Below are positions 22,224 through 29,402 of a stretch of 41,340 nucleotides of DNA, in pieces. The DNA comes from a virus. Numbering within the stretch: position 1 is the stretch's first letter; each line of letters begins with the position of its first letter. The stretch lies in the IMG/VR virus record IMGVR_UViG_3300044701_000737, positions 1-41,340 of that record. One strand, 5' to 3'. The notes below the pieces were generated by a model. The model was given only the letters and a program-made list of their open reading frames with translations, did not search any database and had not been told where the DNA came from. The position numbers and the translations under genes are program-made.

Positions 22224-22585
22224 CTTGTAATCATCCACTCATATTCTGGTCGATCAGACTTCTTCACTTGAAGGTCGTTCATCTTTAATACTTGCAGCAT
22301 CTGTGCATCTCTAGGGTCGGCGATATACGCAACTTGAATTTCAGAATTCTTTAACTTCTGAATTAGTACTTTCATTGCAGAAATAAGTCTTAGACCACTG
22401 TCCATGGTATATACATGGACTTCAACTGCACCGTCACCTAGACGAACAACAACTAAGACTGTCTCTCCGCTTTGAAGAACAACAGCCAGATTATCTTCAA
22501 CAAGTTTGGCAACACTGCGTAATACTCTGTCAGGCCCGTCTTCTTGACTATACTTATCGTTGTAGATGATTTCAGATGCTTTCAT
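22220..22585 (-). CDS. Hypothetical protein with GNAT-like C-terminus, 121 aa
   Basis: Small alpha-beta protein. The last strand and loop (QVKKSDRPEYEWM) resemble the end of acetyltransferase (GNAT) folds, and similar short proteins occur near the ejection genes of podoviruses (the DUF2833/T7 gp13-type group). No clear acetyl-CoA P-loop is visible, so any enzyme activity is doubtful. It overlaps the next gene by four bases and follows the 78-residue gene closely. Best guess is a virion-assembly or morphogenesis factor. Confidence 0.55.
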   Translation of the reverse strand: MKASEIIYNDKYSQEDGPDRVLRSVAKLVEDNLAVVLQSGETVLVVVRLGDGAVEVHVYTMDSGLRLISAMKVLIQKLKNSEIQVAYIADPRDAQMLQVLKMNDLQVKKSDRPEYEWMITR

Positions 22586-22588
22586 ACT

Positions 22589-22825
22589 TTACCTATTATC
22601 TATTGACATAATACCAACCATCTGTGCTGCCCAGTCTTTCCAGTCATCAAAAAGTCTAGGATCAGGCACTCCTGAATTCACAAAAAAGCCTATGCCCTGT
22701 ATACCACATGCCCAGTCTTTCCATCGATCTTCTGACACAGTACCAAGCTGCTGTGTAGCAAACAGCTCTGACATTAGCTTACACCAATAATCCCAAGTCA
22801 TGCCGCGAGGATCATATGTAACCAT
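22589..22825 (-). CDS. Hypothetical protein, 78 aa
   Basis: Trp-rich small protein containing PRGMTWDYWCKLMSELFATQ and two DWKDWA/RWKDWA-type segments (residues about 39-42 and 61-68), suggesting a short internal repeat. No family is recognised. It begins on the TAATG overlap with the gp10-like gene's stop and lies between the tail-nozzle and ejection genes, so a virion or assembly role is likely but unproven. Confidence 0.6.
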   Translation of the reverse strand: MVTYDPRGMTWDYWCKLMSELFATQQLGTVSEDRWKDWACGIQGIGFFVNSGVPDPRLFDDWKDWAAQMVGIMSIDNR

Positions 22826-24585
22826 TATGGGTTTCCTGTACTACGCTCATCACCAATATCAGCACTGATCAGAATATTACCCGTCTGATAATTGCCACCA
22901 ACTGTATTACTAATGAATTTTAATCTCATTTCACGACGCTGTTCTCTTAAATCTAACTTAAGAGTTGTAGGTGAAAAATCATATGGGTCAGACGGATCAT
23001 CTACATCTTCTGCATAGCCTTTACCTGTCACAATTAAGCTCATATCGCCAGTTTGTACAAAGTCAGGCTCAAGTCGTTCAAGTCTAATCCATCGATTAGC
23101 GCCTTGCAATGTTCTCTGCCCAGGACCACCTCCAACCCAGCCAATACTATTAGTCTCAAAGTATGACTCAACAGCACTGACAGTATTTAGAAATACAATA
23201 TCTGTACCAATTTCATGCTGCCAAAGTGAATAAGTATTTAGCTGATTTTCTTGATTGTCTGCCCAAATAGGGAACTTAAATACTTCAGAAAATACGCCAG
23301 CTGAGCGATTTGCACCGCTTGCAAACCCTGCATCATACCAAATTTGATCTCTGACATTAAAGATAATGGCATTGTTACACTCTGTAGAGTCACCATGCGG
23401 ATAGAACCACCAAATCTCACCCCAACGAGGTATCTTAGCTGCCCAAACTTTTTGTCTTTGTGTGTAGTTTAAGTTGTCAAAGAAGTAATTGATGTTTGCA
23501 TTGTTCTTAATCTCTTGAACGACACCGTTGTATGCTAAGAATCGGTCAACGCCACACCAGTAGTAGATACCGTCATATTCAATAACGCACTGAGACGATA
23601 AAATTGAAGACTGACTGGTCACAATGTCGTACTTCCAGTACAATGTAGAAGTACCTACTGTAGTCGGGCTGTATGTGACACGAATTAAAGAGTCAAGTGA
23701 CCAGAACAATCCTGCAGGTGATGTGGTACCACCACGAACTGCCATACCTTTTACAATCTTTGTAGCAGATACACTATTTTCGTTGGCATCTGCTGCTACC
23801 CAGTTTGAGAAATCTCCTGCAGAGCTATTTCTAATCGTGCCGTTATTGCCATAGACAAACAAATAAGGGTATAGCATGCAAGTACCGCCTGACACACTAA
23901 CGCTGTTATCAAACGTAACAGTAATGCTCGTACCTGTTGTCATACTATTTGATACTGTTACTGTAGTTGTGCCGCTTGACACAGTTGCTGCAGTTACAGT
24001 TGTATTGGCAGGAATACCAGTACCTGTTACTATTTGGCCGACTCCAATTAAGAAATTTGCCGATGCAATGGTAATTGTAGTGCCTGATAAATTGCCTACT
24101 GCAGTAAAGACACCAACTTTTGACAATGAACTGCCTGCAAAAGTACCTGTTAAAACAGGAGTTTCTACTGTACTGTCAATATTAGTTAAGTTTTGACCGG
24201 GGTGTGCAATAAGTTGTAATGCGCCTGTTCCGTTAGAGTCATATCCAATATCAAACTGCCATAGATTATTAGCATTCGATGTAAAGTTACTTAGTGAAAC
24301 AGCTGCAGGCCCTGATCCGACGCCATTATTGTCATCAGTCTGCCAAAAATTTAATGAATCAAAAAATCCAGAATAAACGTAGTTTAGACCTGTTTGAGAT
24401 TGCATAATCATGCCACGAGATATACTCGGAGCATTGTAAAAAATACTTCTATATCCGCCCATCTTTCTTGGTCGACCGCGCTGAAAACGAACCCAACGTC
24501 CGTCTACATACATCGGTGCATCGAACAGCGTACCGTCTTTTTGTATTCCAGCAGGAATATTTAGAGATATAACGTTTGCTGTCAA
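22825..24585 (-). CDS. P22 gp10-like / T7 gp12-like tail nozzle (DNA stabilisation) protein
   Basis: 586 residues. The start MTANVISLNIPAGIQKDGTL and phrases DAPMYVDGRWVRFQRGRP, YDGIYYWCGVDRFLAYNG and QKVWAAKIPRWGEIWWFYP match the propeller-type stabilisation/nozzle proteins that close the tail end of podoviruses. Residues about 160-226 are a Thr/Ser/Val-rich beta segment (TITIASANFLIGVGQIVTGT) that breaks the pattern and looks like an inserted Ig-like domain. The protein would close the channel after packaging and hold the fibres. It is coupled to the upstream fibre gene by ATGA. Confidence 0.85.
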   Translation of the reverse strand: MTANVISLNIPAGIQKDGTLFDAPMYVDGRWVRFQRGRPRKMGGYRSIFYNAPSISRGMIMQSQTGLNYVYSGFFDSLNFWQTDDNNGVGSGPAAVSLSNFTSNANNLWQFDIGYDSNGTGALQLIAHPGQNLTNIDSTVETPVLTGTFAGSSLSKVGVFTAVGNLSGTTITIASANFLIGVGQIVTGTGIPANTTVTAATVSSGTTTVTVSNSMTTGTSITVTFDNSVSVSGGTCMLYPYLFVYGNNGTIRNSSAGDFSNWVAADANENSVSATKIVKGMAVRGGTTSPAGLFWSLDSLIRVTYSPTTVGTSTLYWKYDIVTSQSSILSSQCVIEYDGIYYWCGVDRFLAYNGVVQEIKNNANINYFFDNLNYTQRQKVWAAKIPRWGEIWWFYPHGDSTECNNAIIFNVRDQIWYDAGFASGANRSAGVFSEVFKFPIWADNQENQLNTYSLWQHEIGTDIVFLNTVSAVESYFETNSIGWVGGGPGQRTLQGANRWIRLERLEPDFVQTGDMSLIVTGKGYAEDVDDPSDPYDFSPTTLKLDLREQRREMRLKFISNTVGGNYQTGNILISADIGDERSTGNP

Positions 24586-25811
24586 GGAAACGTGCCTCCT
24601 TTAATACCATCAATAACATGAAGACCGTCAGCTTCAAGCGTCATTTTTGACGTACCTGTCAATGAAAAACCTAGTTGACCACTTGAAGGTCGATAAAAGC
24701 CTGTTGTTGTATCTCCAGTATAGTTTAGCGAAGGTGCTGCTGCCGTTCCTGCATTCAAAGTTAAACTGGCTAAAGAAGATACAGTAGCTGAGTTAGCATT
24801 ATATACGTTTGTTCCATCACAAATTACAATCAAAGTTTGAGCTTGTGGCAGTGTAACTGTAGATGCACCGACTGAAGTAGTCTTAAACGTAACTGAAAAT
24901 GAGCCTGTAGTTAAGTTCGTCAACGTATACATCTGTACTGTCGGAGGCAGTATAACGTTTATGTTAGTACTTAAAGTCCCAGTGTATTCTTGAATAGCAT
25001 TAGATGCTTCACTTGTAGTCAGCGTAACTGTTGGGCCTAGACCTGTTAATGACTTAGATAAAATGGTATAGAAGAAAGTTGATGACTGACCATAACCGAA
25101 TGAATTGTATCCGTCAACACCGTTAGACACAACAACAAACGATTCATCAAGTTGAAGTTGTTGAGATGCATTGTCATCAATCGTATCAGCACCAGAACAA
25201 GAAATAGTCAGAATACCTGTTCCGTTATTTCTTATCATTGCAAACCAGTTATTGCCTACAGAAGCAGCGCTAGGTAGAACTATGGAGCCTACGCCACCTT
25301 CCCAAACAGCAAAAGAAGCTCTATCAGCAAGAAGAAGAGTTGTACTTGTGGTATAGACGGAAAGATTATATGCTTGGTTAAGAGTTGTACTAATTGCTGT
25401 TAATCCGTATCCTGCAAGTGTTGCTGCATTGGCAGAAGATGTTCCTGCACCAAATGTGACTGAGCTCCAAACACCTGCATCTGTCGAATTATCGGTTAGA
25501 TAGATGTATTGCGAAATGCCTGAACTGATTGCAACAATTGTGCCGCCTGTGTTGTTCTTAACAGTAAAAGAATTTGCGCCTACGTTATTAATAATGACTG
25601 ACTGACCTACTGACACTTGCTGTGCAGAAGGAAAAATAAGACTTAAGCCGGCAGTCGTTGCAGTAACCTGAATAATGTTTGCAACAATGTTGCTTGTATT
25701 ACCATTGACAGGCCACTGAAGTGTAGTGTCTGCAGATATAGATAACGACTCATAGCCTACTTGAGATGGGTTAATTGTCTGATTTGTAAACGGATTAATA
25801 TATGTAGTCAT
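24582..25811 (-). CDS. Thr/Ser-rich tail fibre or tailspike-type protein, 409 aa
   Basis: Beta-rich, Thr/Ser/Asn/Val-rich sequence with repeated short strands (SVGQSVIINNVGANSFTVKN, TIVAISSGISQYIYL). The C-terminus GDTTTGFYRPSSGQLGFSL resembles the 'TG..rP..g.vgfs..G' element near the end of many phage fibre proteins. Lack of helices and low-charge composition fit a trimeric fibre. It lies between the adaptor and nozzle genes. Receptor binding or attachment is inferred. Confidence 0.75.
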   Translation of the reverse strand: MTTYINPFTNQTINPSQVGYESLSISADTTLQWPVNGNTSNIVANIIQVTATTAGLSLIFPSAQQVSVGQSVIINNVGANSFTVKNNTGGTIVAISSGISQYIYLTDNSTDAGVWSSVTFGAGTSSANAATLAGYGLTAISTTLNQAYNLSVYTTSTTLLLADRASFAVWEGGVGSIVLPSAASVGNNWFAMIRNNGTGILTISCSGADTIDDNASQQLQLDESFVVVSNGVDGYNSFGYGQSSTFFYTILSKSLTGLGPTVTLTTSEASNAIQEYTGTLSTNINVILPPTVQMYTLTNLTTGSFSVTFKTTSVGASTVTLPQAQTLIVICDGTNVYNANSATVSSLASLTLNAGTAAAPSLNYTGDTTTGFYRPSSGQLGFSLTGTSKMTLEADGLHVIDGIKGGTFP

Positions 25812-25813
25812 TT

Positions 25814-26446
25814 TTAGCTTTCAATTGCAATAGCTTGACGATCACCAAGACGAAGTTGATCTTCCATCTTCAGAACTTGCATAGCTTGGTCATACTTTTG
25901 CTGGAATATTTGACGTTGATCATTCTTTAGAAATGGCATAGCTTGTAAGAGTGTACCAAAGAGCATGGCATTTGGCGCATTCTGTGTAATCCAGTTTGTC
26001 TGATTTGCAGAGTCAAGAGGCTGTAGTCTTTCATAGTACAGCACTTCAAAATCATAGTCTTGATTAGGAGTAGGCGATACTAACCAATGATCGTAATCAT
26101 AGTCTGCATAGTACAGAGGAATACCGGTAGCAGCATCTGCCGGTGAATAGTTCTTTAGATATTCATATTTTCTAAGATAGACAGGCTGATAAGAATTACC
26201 ATTGTCTATGTTCATCGAGACAGTTTTACGCCATCTAGCCGGCTTAGGAATAATAGGATTACCTGATAGCATAGTGCTAGTTACTACTTGCTGCTGACCT
26301 AAAGTTTTGATCTGCTGTGCAATCTCATATTCACACAGAGTAATGAAAGTAGGTATTTGATTGACAACTGCAGCATCATTTCTTTCTAAATACTGCTCGA
26401 CAGTAGTAATTAGATTGTCATAAGTCAGTACAAAAGAAGCAGTCAT
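25814..26446 (-). CDS. Head-to-tail adaptor (P22 gp4 / T7 gp11-like)
   Basis: 210 residues, the length of T7 gp11-type tail tube/adaptor proteins. The N-terminal helices (TTVEQYLERNDAAVVNQIPT, LCEYEIAQQIKTL) and the following strand region (KPARWRKTVSMNI, YLRKYEYLKNY, YYADYDYDHWLVSPTPNQDY) match the adaptor family, and the C-terminal helix NDQRQIFQQKYDQAM is also typical. It would bind the portal ring and the nozzle protein. It is the first structural gene after the lysis cassette, and the gap before it has a TATAAT on the minus strand. Confidence 0.8.
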   Translation of the reverse strand: MTASFVLTYDNLITTVEQYLERNDAAVVNQIPTFITLCEYEIAQQIKTLGQQQVVTSTMLSGNPIIPKPARWRKTVSMNIDNGNSYQPVYLRKYEYLKNYSPADAATGIPLYYADYDYDHWLVSPTPNQDYDFEVLYYERLQPLDSANQTNWITQNAPNAMLFGTLLQAMPFLKNDQRQIFQQKYDQAMQVLKMEDQLRLGDRQAIAIES

Positions 26447-26479
26447 CTTTGCACCCTATTCGCGGTAATCAATAAATTA

Positions 26480-26485
26480 ATTATA
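26480..26485 (-). promoter_or_regulatory. Possible -10 element in the lysis/adaptor gap
   Basis: A perfect TATAAT on the minus strand lies 34 bases upstream of the adaptor start, in a 42-base gap that is one of the largest in the late block. No convincing -35 is found 16-18 bases away (GTACTC at best). It could be a weak or activator-dependent internal promoter, or chance in an AT-rich gap. Confidence 0.25.
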
Positions 26486-26488
26486 CTC

Positions 26489-26944
26489 TTATGCATATGG
26501 GCGAGTACCTACTTTGTCAATGATCAGAGCTTGACGACGTGGGGGCGTGTCCTTAGTGTTTGAAACACTAATATGTGTCCATCCGCCGCCTTTATCTTTA
26601 TCCCAGAATTCACGGATGATCTGATCAAACTGAACATCTGATGCAATAATTGCTTTGCAGACTTCGTCTGGGTTCATACCTGGAACTCTAATATCTGCAG
26701 CACAACCGATTCTGTGTTGACTGCTATCCTTTGACCCTACGGCATCATTAACTGGCTTTGATCGATAGGCAGAATTAATCATGATCGGCTTCATATCTAA
26801 TGCTTTCTTGACTTCTTCTAGCATGCTTGCTAGTCTGACCAGATTTGCCAACTCAGTGGCATTTGGCGTATTATCAAACCCATGACGTGCTGCAGTCTCA
26901 CTGGCAGTCATTTCTTGTACTGTAAAGTGTTCACTTAGCTGCAT
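26489..26944 (-). CDS. Endolysin, M15-type peptidase
   Basis: 151 residues, a full M15 (VanY/M15_3-type) domain. Zinc residues are H77 and D84 in SQHRIGCAADIR and H124 in GWTHISV. E112 (IIREFW) is the likely catalytic glutamate. The N-terminus LSEHFTVQEMTAS is the usual start of these phage lysins. It would cut peptide cross-links of peptidoglycan at the end of infection. No signal peptide is present, so the holin encoded just upstream should release it. It overlaps the holin gene by 14 bases. Confidence 0.9.
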   Translation of the reverse strand: MQLSEHFTVQEMTASETAARHGFDNTPNATELANLVRLASMLEEVKKALDMKPIMINSAYRSKPVNDAVGSKDSSQHRIGCAADIRVPGMNPDEVCKAIIASDVQFDQIIREFWDKDKGGGWTHISVSNTKDTPPRRQALIIDKVGTRPYA

Positions 26945-27344
26945 CTTTTTCTTTCTTTTTCATGTCCATGATCTTCTCAAGGGTTCTGCCACCAAAGTAG
27001 AACGACATGATTAACATACCCCATTGACCTAATAATTCTACGTACTTCTCGTTGGCATTGTTACCAAAGGCGCTCATCATTGCAAATAAGAAATAGGCAA
27101 ACAAAATAAAGATCAGGGTCATTGGACGGATGTTTTTGGATAGCCATGAGTCCGAGTTCATGTCCGCTTCTTGGCGCTTGGTTAGCTCTTGAGCCTCAAT
27201 ATTGTCGGCATTCAGTTCTGCTAACCTGCCTTCTTGTTGCATCTTGAGCAACTCTTGCTGGGCTTTAGCCTTGGCTTCTGGGTCGGGAATGAACTTGTCT
27301 AGGACTTTCATCCCAACGTCTACTAGTGCTGTTAATGGAAACAT
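26931..27344 (-). CDS. Holin, GTA_holin_3TM-like
   Basis: 137 residues. The N-terminal part is amphipathic (LVDVGMKVLDKFIPDPEAKA) with a helical linker rich in Gln and Glu. Two clear hydrophobic segments follow (MTLIFILFAYFLFAMMSAFG, about residues 75-94; WGMLIMSFYFGG, about 107-118) with a Lys-rich tail (MKKKEKDAAK). This layout, including PDP...A near the N-terminus and W.SKN.RP before the first span, matches the gene-transfer-agent-type holins. It would permeabilise the inner membrane. It lies directly upstream of the endolysin, and its own start overlaps the upstream stop. Confidence 0.85.
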   Translation of the reverse strand: MFPLTALVDVGMKVLDKFIPDPEAKAKAQQELLKMQQEGRLAELNADNIEAQELTKRQEADMNSDSWLSKNIRPMTLIFILFAYFLFAMMSAFGNNANEKYVELLGQWGMLIMSFYFGGRTLEKIMDMKKKEKDAAK

Positions 27345-27697
27345 TATTTTCTCCCTACTTCAGTTTCGTTATCGCCTTTGCGAACAACTACTTTGTCACC
27401 TTCTACCGACACGGACATTGGGTCACGGTCAGCCATCTTATCTAGGCGGGAAATGAGTTCTTTCATAATCTCAAACTCAGGCTTGTCTTGTTTGGGGGTA
27501 GCCCCAGCGACACCGTTAAGCATTGAGATTAAGGCGGTTAAAGATGCACCAAGTAGCCCCATGACTGCGGCCATCTTAGATTCTTCCAGCACAATCGAGG
27601 CGCCCACCCCAATCACCACAATAAAGGTAATGTAAAAAAGACCTTGTTTGCCGATATATTTACCAGCAACTTCTTTAGCGGTTTCATGTTCATTCAT
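27344..27697 (-). CDS. Membrane protein of the lysis cassette, 117 aa
   Basis: Two predicted helices (LFYITFIVVIGVGASIVL, about residues 20-37; AAVMGLLGASLTALISML, about 43-60) are followed by a polar domain (KELISRLDKMADRDPMSVSV). The topology and adjacency to the holin suggest a second holin or antiholin; a structural role cannot be excluded. It overlaps both neighbours by 1-4 bases. GC content in a hand-counted 60-base segment (27481-27540) is 31/60, above the early genes. Confidence 0.65.
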   Translation of the reverse strand: MNEHETAKEVAGKYIGKQGLFYITFIVVIGVGASIVLEESKMAAVMGLLGASLTALISMLNGVAGATPKQDKPEFEIMKELISRLDKMADRDPMSVSVEGDKVVVRKGDNETEVGRK

Positions 27698-28146
27698 TTT
27701 TTAGACCCCCATACCATGTAATAAGCTATCCAGCCCGCTGCTAAAAAGCACCAGAACTGCACCCATCTAACCTTTGACAACTCGGCATCAAAGTACTTCT
27801 TATCTTCCTTCTCAAGCCGCTCAATCTCGGTCTTGATGTCTATTAGCTTCTGCCACTCTTTAGTGCCGTACTTCTTTACAAAATCTACCCTTAATTTGTA
27901 CTCCTCATCCGATATTTGTTTACGGTGTTTGTACTCTTCAAGGGCTTTAAATATTGCCCGTTCCTTCCTTAACTCTGCTTCCCTACGCTCACGGATTCTT
28001 GCGTTTGCCCGTTCTTTTGCTACATCAACTGCTTCTTTCTGTACTTCTTCAATGTTCTTGCCGATCTCACGACCAGCTTCCCTGCCTGTCTTAATCCCTT
28101 CGCTGATCCCCTTGGCACCAGCCGACAACCCCAGTTCGTCCGACAT
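27694..28146 (-). CDS. Coiled-coil protein with C-terminal membrane anchor, 150 aa
   Basis: Residues 35-120 form a long Glu/Lys/Arg-rich helix (KERANARIRERREAELRKER), followed by one hydrophobic span near the C-terminus (VQFWCFLAAGWIAYYMVW, about residues 128-145). The reversed topology (anchor at the C-terminus) differs from usual i-spanins, which are anchored at the N-terminus. It may be a spanin-like or antiholin-like lysis factor. It overlaps the next gene by four bases. Confidence 0.6.
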   Translation of the reverse strand: MSDELGLSAGAKGISEGIKTGREAGREIGKNIEEVQKEAVDVAKERANARIRERREAELRKERAIFKALEEYKHRKQISDEEYKLRVDFVKKYGTKEWQKLIDIKTEIERLEKEDKKYFDAELSKVRWVQFWCFLAAGWIAYYMVWGSKK

Positions 28147-28163
28147 ATCTCACTGTTCTTTGC

Positions 28164-28358
28164 CTATTTAAGAACTAGACTAATCAATAGCAAAACTATT
28201 GCCCCGGCAGAACTAATAAGAGTTGTCTCTAAACGCTTCAGTCGAGCGTTTACACCGCGCATTTCTTTTTCAATACTCTCATACCGAATAGCGCATATAT
28301 CAATATGACTGTCGATATCACTCTTAACTTGCTGTATCGTTAGCTTCTTGGTTACCAT
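28164..28358 (-). CDS. Small coiled-coil and tail-anchored membrane protein, 64 aa
   Basis: A charged helix (IDSHIDICAIRYESIEKEMR, about residues 15-34) is followed by a C-terminal hydrophobic segment SSAGAIVLLLISLVL (about 49-63). This is a shorter version of the topology of the preceding lysis-cassette proteins. AAAGGCG precedes the ATG, and it overlaps the upstream gene by 35 bases. A lysis-accessory role is likely from position; no family name is assigned. Confidence 0.6.
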   Translation of the reverse strand: MVTKKLTIQQVKSDIDSHIDICAIRYESIEKEMRGVNARLKRLETTLISSAGAIVLLLISLVLK

Positions 28359-28569
28359 TATTCGCCTTTGAATGCGCCAAAGACTCTTTAAGCATATTAA
28401 AAAAGGCTTGTTTACCTACTTGCAACTGATCTAAGTTAAATTTAGCCGAGTCAATTTTTCGGTCTAGATCAACGCAATGGTTCACAATTACCTGCTGCTC
28501 TTGAGTTAAGTCTTCGTACTGATATTGAACATTGTCAATAGTAACGGGGGTCTTTTCATTTTTTCCCAT
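28324..28569 (-). CDS. DUF6447-like phage protein, 81 aa
   Basis: The sequence VTIDNVQYQYEDLTQEQQVI and the following CVDLDRKIDSAKFNLDQLQV match a short helical phage family annotated DUF6447 (name from memory), often found between tail-fibre and lysis genes. It has no membrane span and no enzymatic motif. Its function is unknown. AAGGAG precedes the start, and its 3' end overlaps the 64-residue gene. Confidence 0.65.
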   Translation of the reverse strand: MGKNEKTPVTIDNVQYQYEDLTQEQQVIVNHCVDLDRKIDSAKFNLDQLQVGKQAFFNMLKESLAHSKANNGNQEANDTAS

Positions 28570-28581
28570 TTCATTCTCCTT

Positions 28582-28953
28582 TTAGTTAGAAACTATTTCT
28601 ACTTCTACCCATGAGGTTGTAGCCTCGTCCCACGAGTAGCGTTTGTCATCGTTTGGATAAGGTACTGGAGCTTCCCATAGATAAGAATCTTGGTTCATTG
28701 ACCAGCTTGGGAATGGTTGTGGGGCAGAAAACCCTGTTCCATCCCATGTATAACCGATACCAGCATAGTTTTTATGCAGTGGCTCACGACCACTAGGTGT
28801 GCCGTCTTGGTTATAGTGAACGCCACCACGGGTGTTATACGATGTCTGAACCCATGACGCTGGGTCTCCCAACGCACCAGTAGCGATAAAGGCTTCTTCA
28901 GCCACTACTACTTGGACTACAACACCGTTTTCTACTTTTGCAAAGTGTGCCAT
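28582..28953 (-). CDS. Fibre-accessory or virion-associated small protein, 123 aa
   Basis: Beta-rich, aromatic protein starting MAHFAKVENGVVVQVVVAEE. The body contains SYNTRGGVHYNQDGTPSG and YTWDGTGFSAPQPFPSW, the pattern of a small protein common in marine and freshwater phages (including T4-like cyanophages), where it lies near fibre genes. It may be a tail-fibre accessory or a decoration protein. It starts immediately after the previous gene's stop with no gap. Confidence 0.7.
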   Translation of the reverse strand: MAHFAKVENGVVVQVVVAEEAFIATGALGDPASWVQTSYNTRGGVHYNQDGTPSGREPLHKNYAGIGYTWDGTGFSAPQPFPSWSMNQDSYLWEAPVPYPNDDKRYSWDEATTSWVEVEIVSN

Positions 28954-29394
28954 TTAGATTACTCCGTTGTTTGGAAATGATAGGTTTAAAGCCATTAATT
29001 CTTCTACGCTGGTTACGGCAGAGATGGCTGCCTCTAACTCGCTTGCCTTTGCAACAACCGCGGCACGATACGCTACGGTGTCGGCTGGGATGTCTACATT
29101 GCGCTCGGTTTTGCGGATTACCATCCAATCGGTTTGGGATAGGATAGAGTTGGCTGTCCGCTTGACTTGTTCAATATGACCTGACTTTAGACCCTTGGCG
29201 ATTAGTCTTTGGGTTGTGTTAACCATAGACTTTGTTGCCTCGTCATAAACTTTTACATAAGCGGGGTTGCCGTCTTGGTCAACCTCCTCACGGTCTTCCA
29301 GTGCCTTGGGCATCTTTGAGAACGAGCCGTTCTCGTTTGCCGTTACCCAGTAGTAGCGGTCATCTGGTCTGATTTCGTCTTGTCTAATAAACAT
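28954..29394 (-). CDS. Possible tail-fibre assembly chaperone-like protein, 146 aa
   Basis: The C-terminal half has SILSQTDWMVIRKTERNVDI followed by AYRAAVVAKASELEAAIS. The DW..(I)R..E......A.YR pattern resembles the assembly-chaperone proteins encoded next to phage fibres. The N-terminal half (DDRYYWVTANENGSFSKMP) is beta-rich. It follows the giant fibre gene by 8 bases, as expected for a fibre chaperone. The call rests on pattern and position. Confidence 0.6.
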   Translation of the reverse strand: MFIRQDEIRPDDRYYWVTANENGSFSKMPKALEDREEVDQDGNPAYVKVYDEATKSMVNTTQRLIAKGLKSGHIEQVKRTANSILSQTDWMVIRKTERNVDIPADTVAYRAAVVAKASELEAAISAVTSVEELMALNLSFPNNGVI

Positions 29395-29402
29395 ATTAGT
29401 TC

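Noticed and set aside
23876-24196. 106-residue + strand ORF opposite the nozzle protein
   Set aside because: Hydrophobic composition arises from the opposite strand's Thr/Val codons; it lies inside a strongly supported gene.
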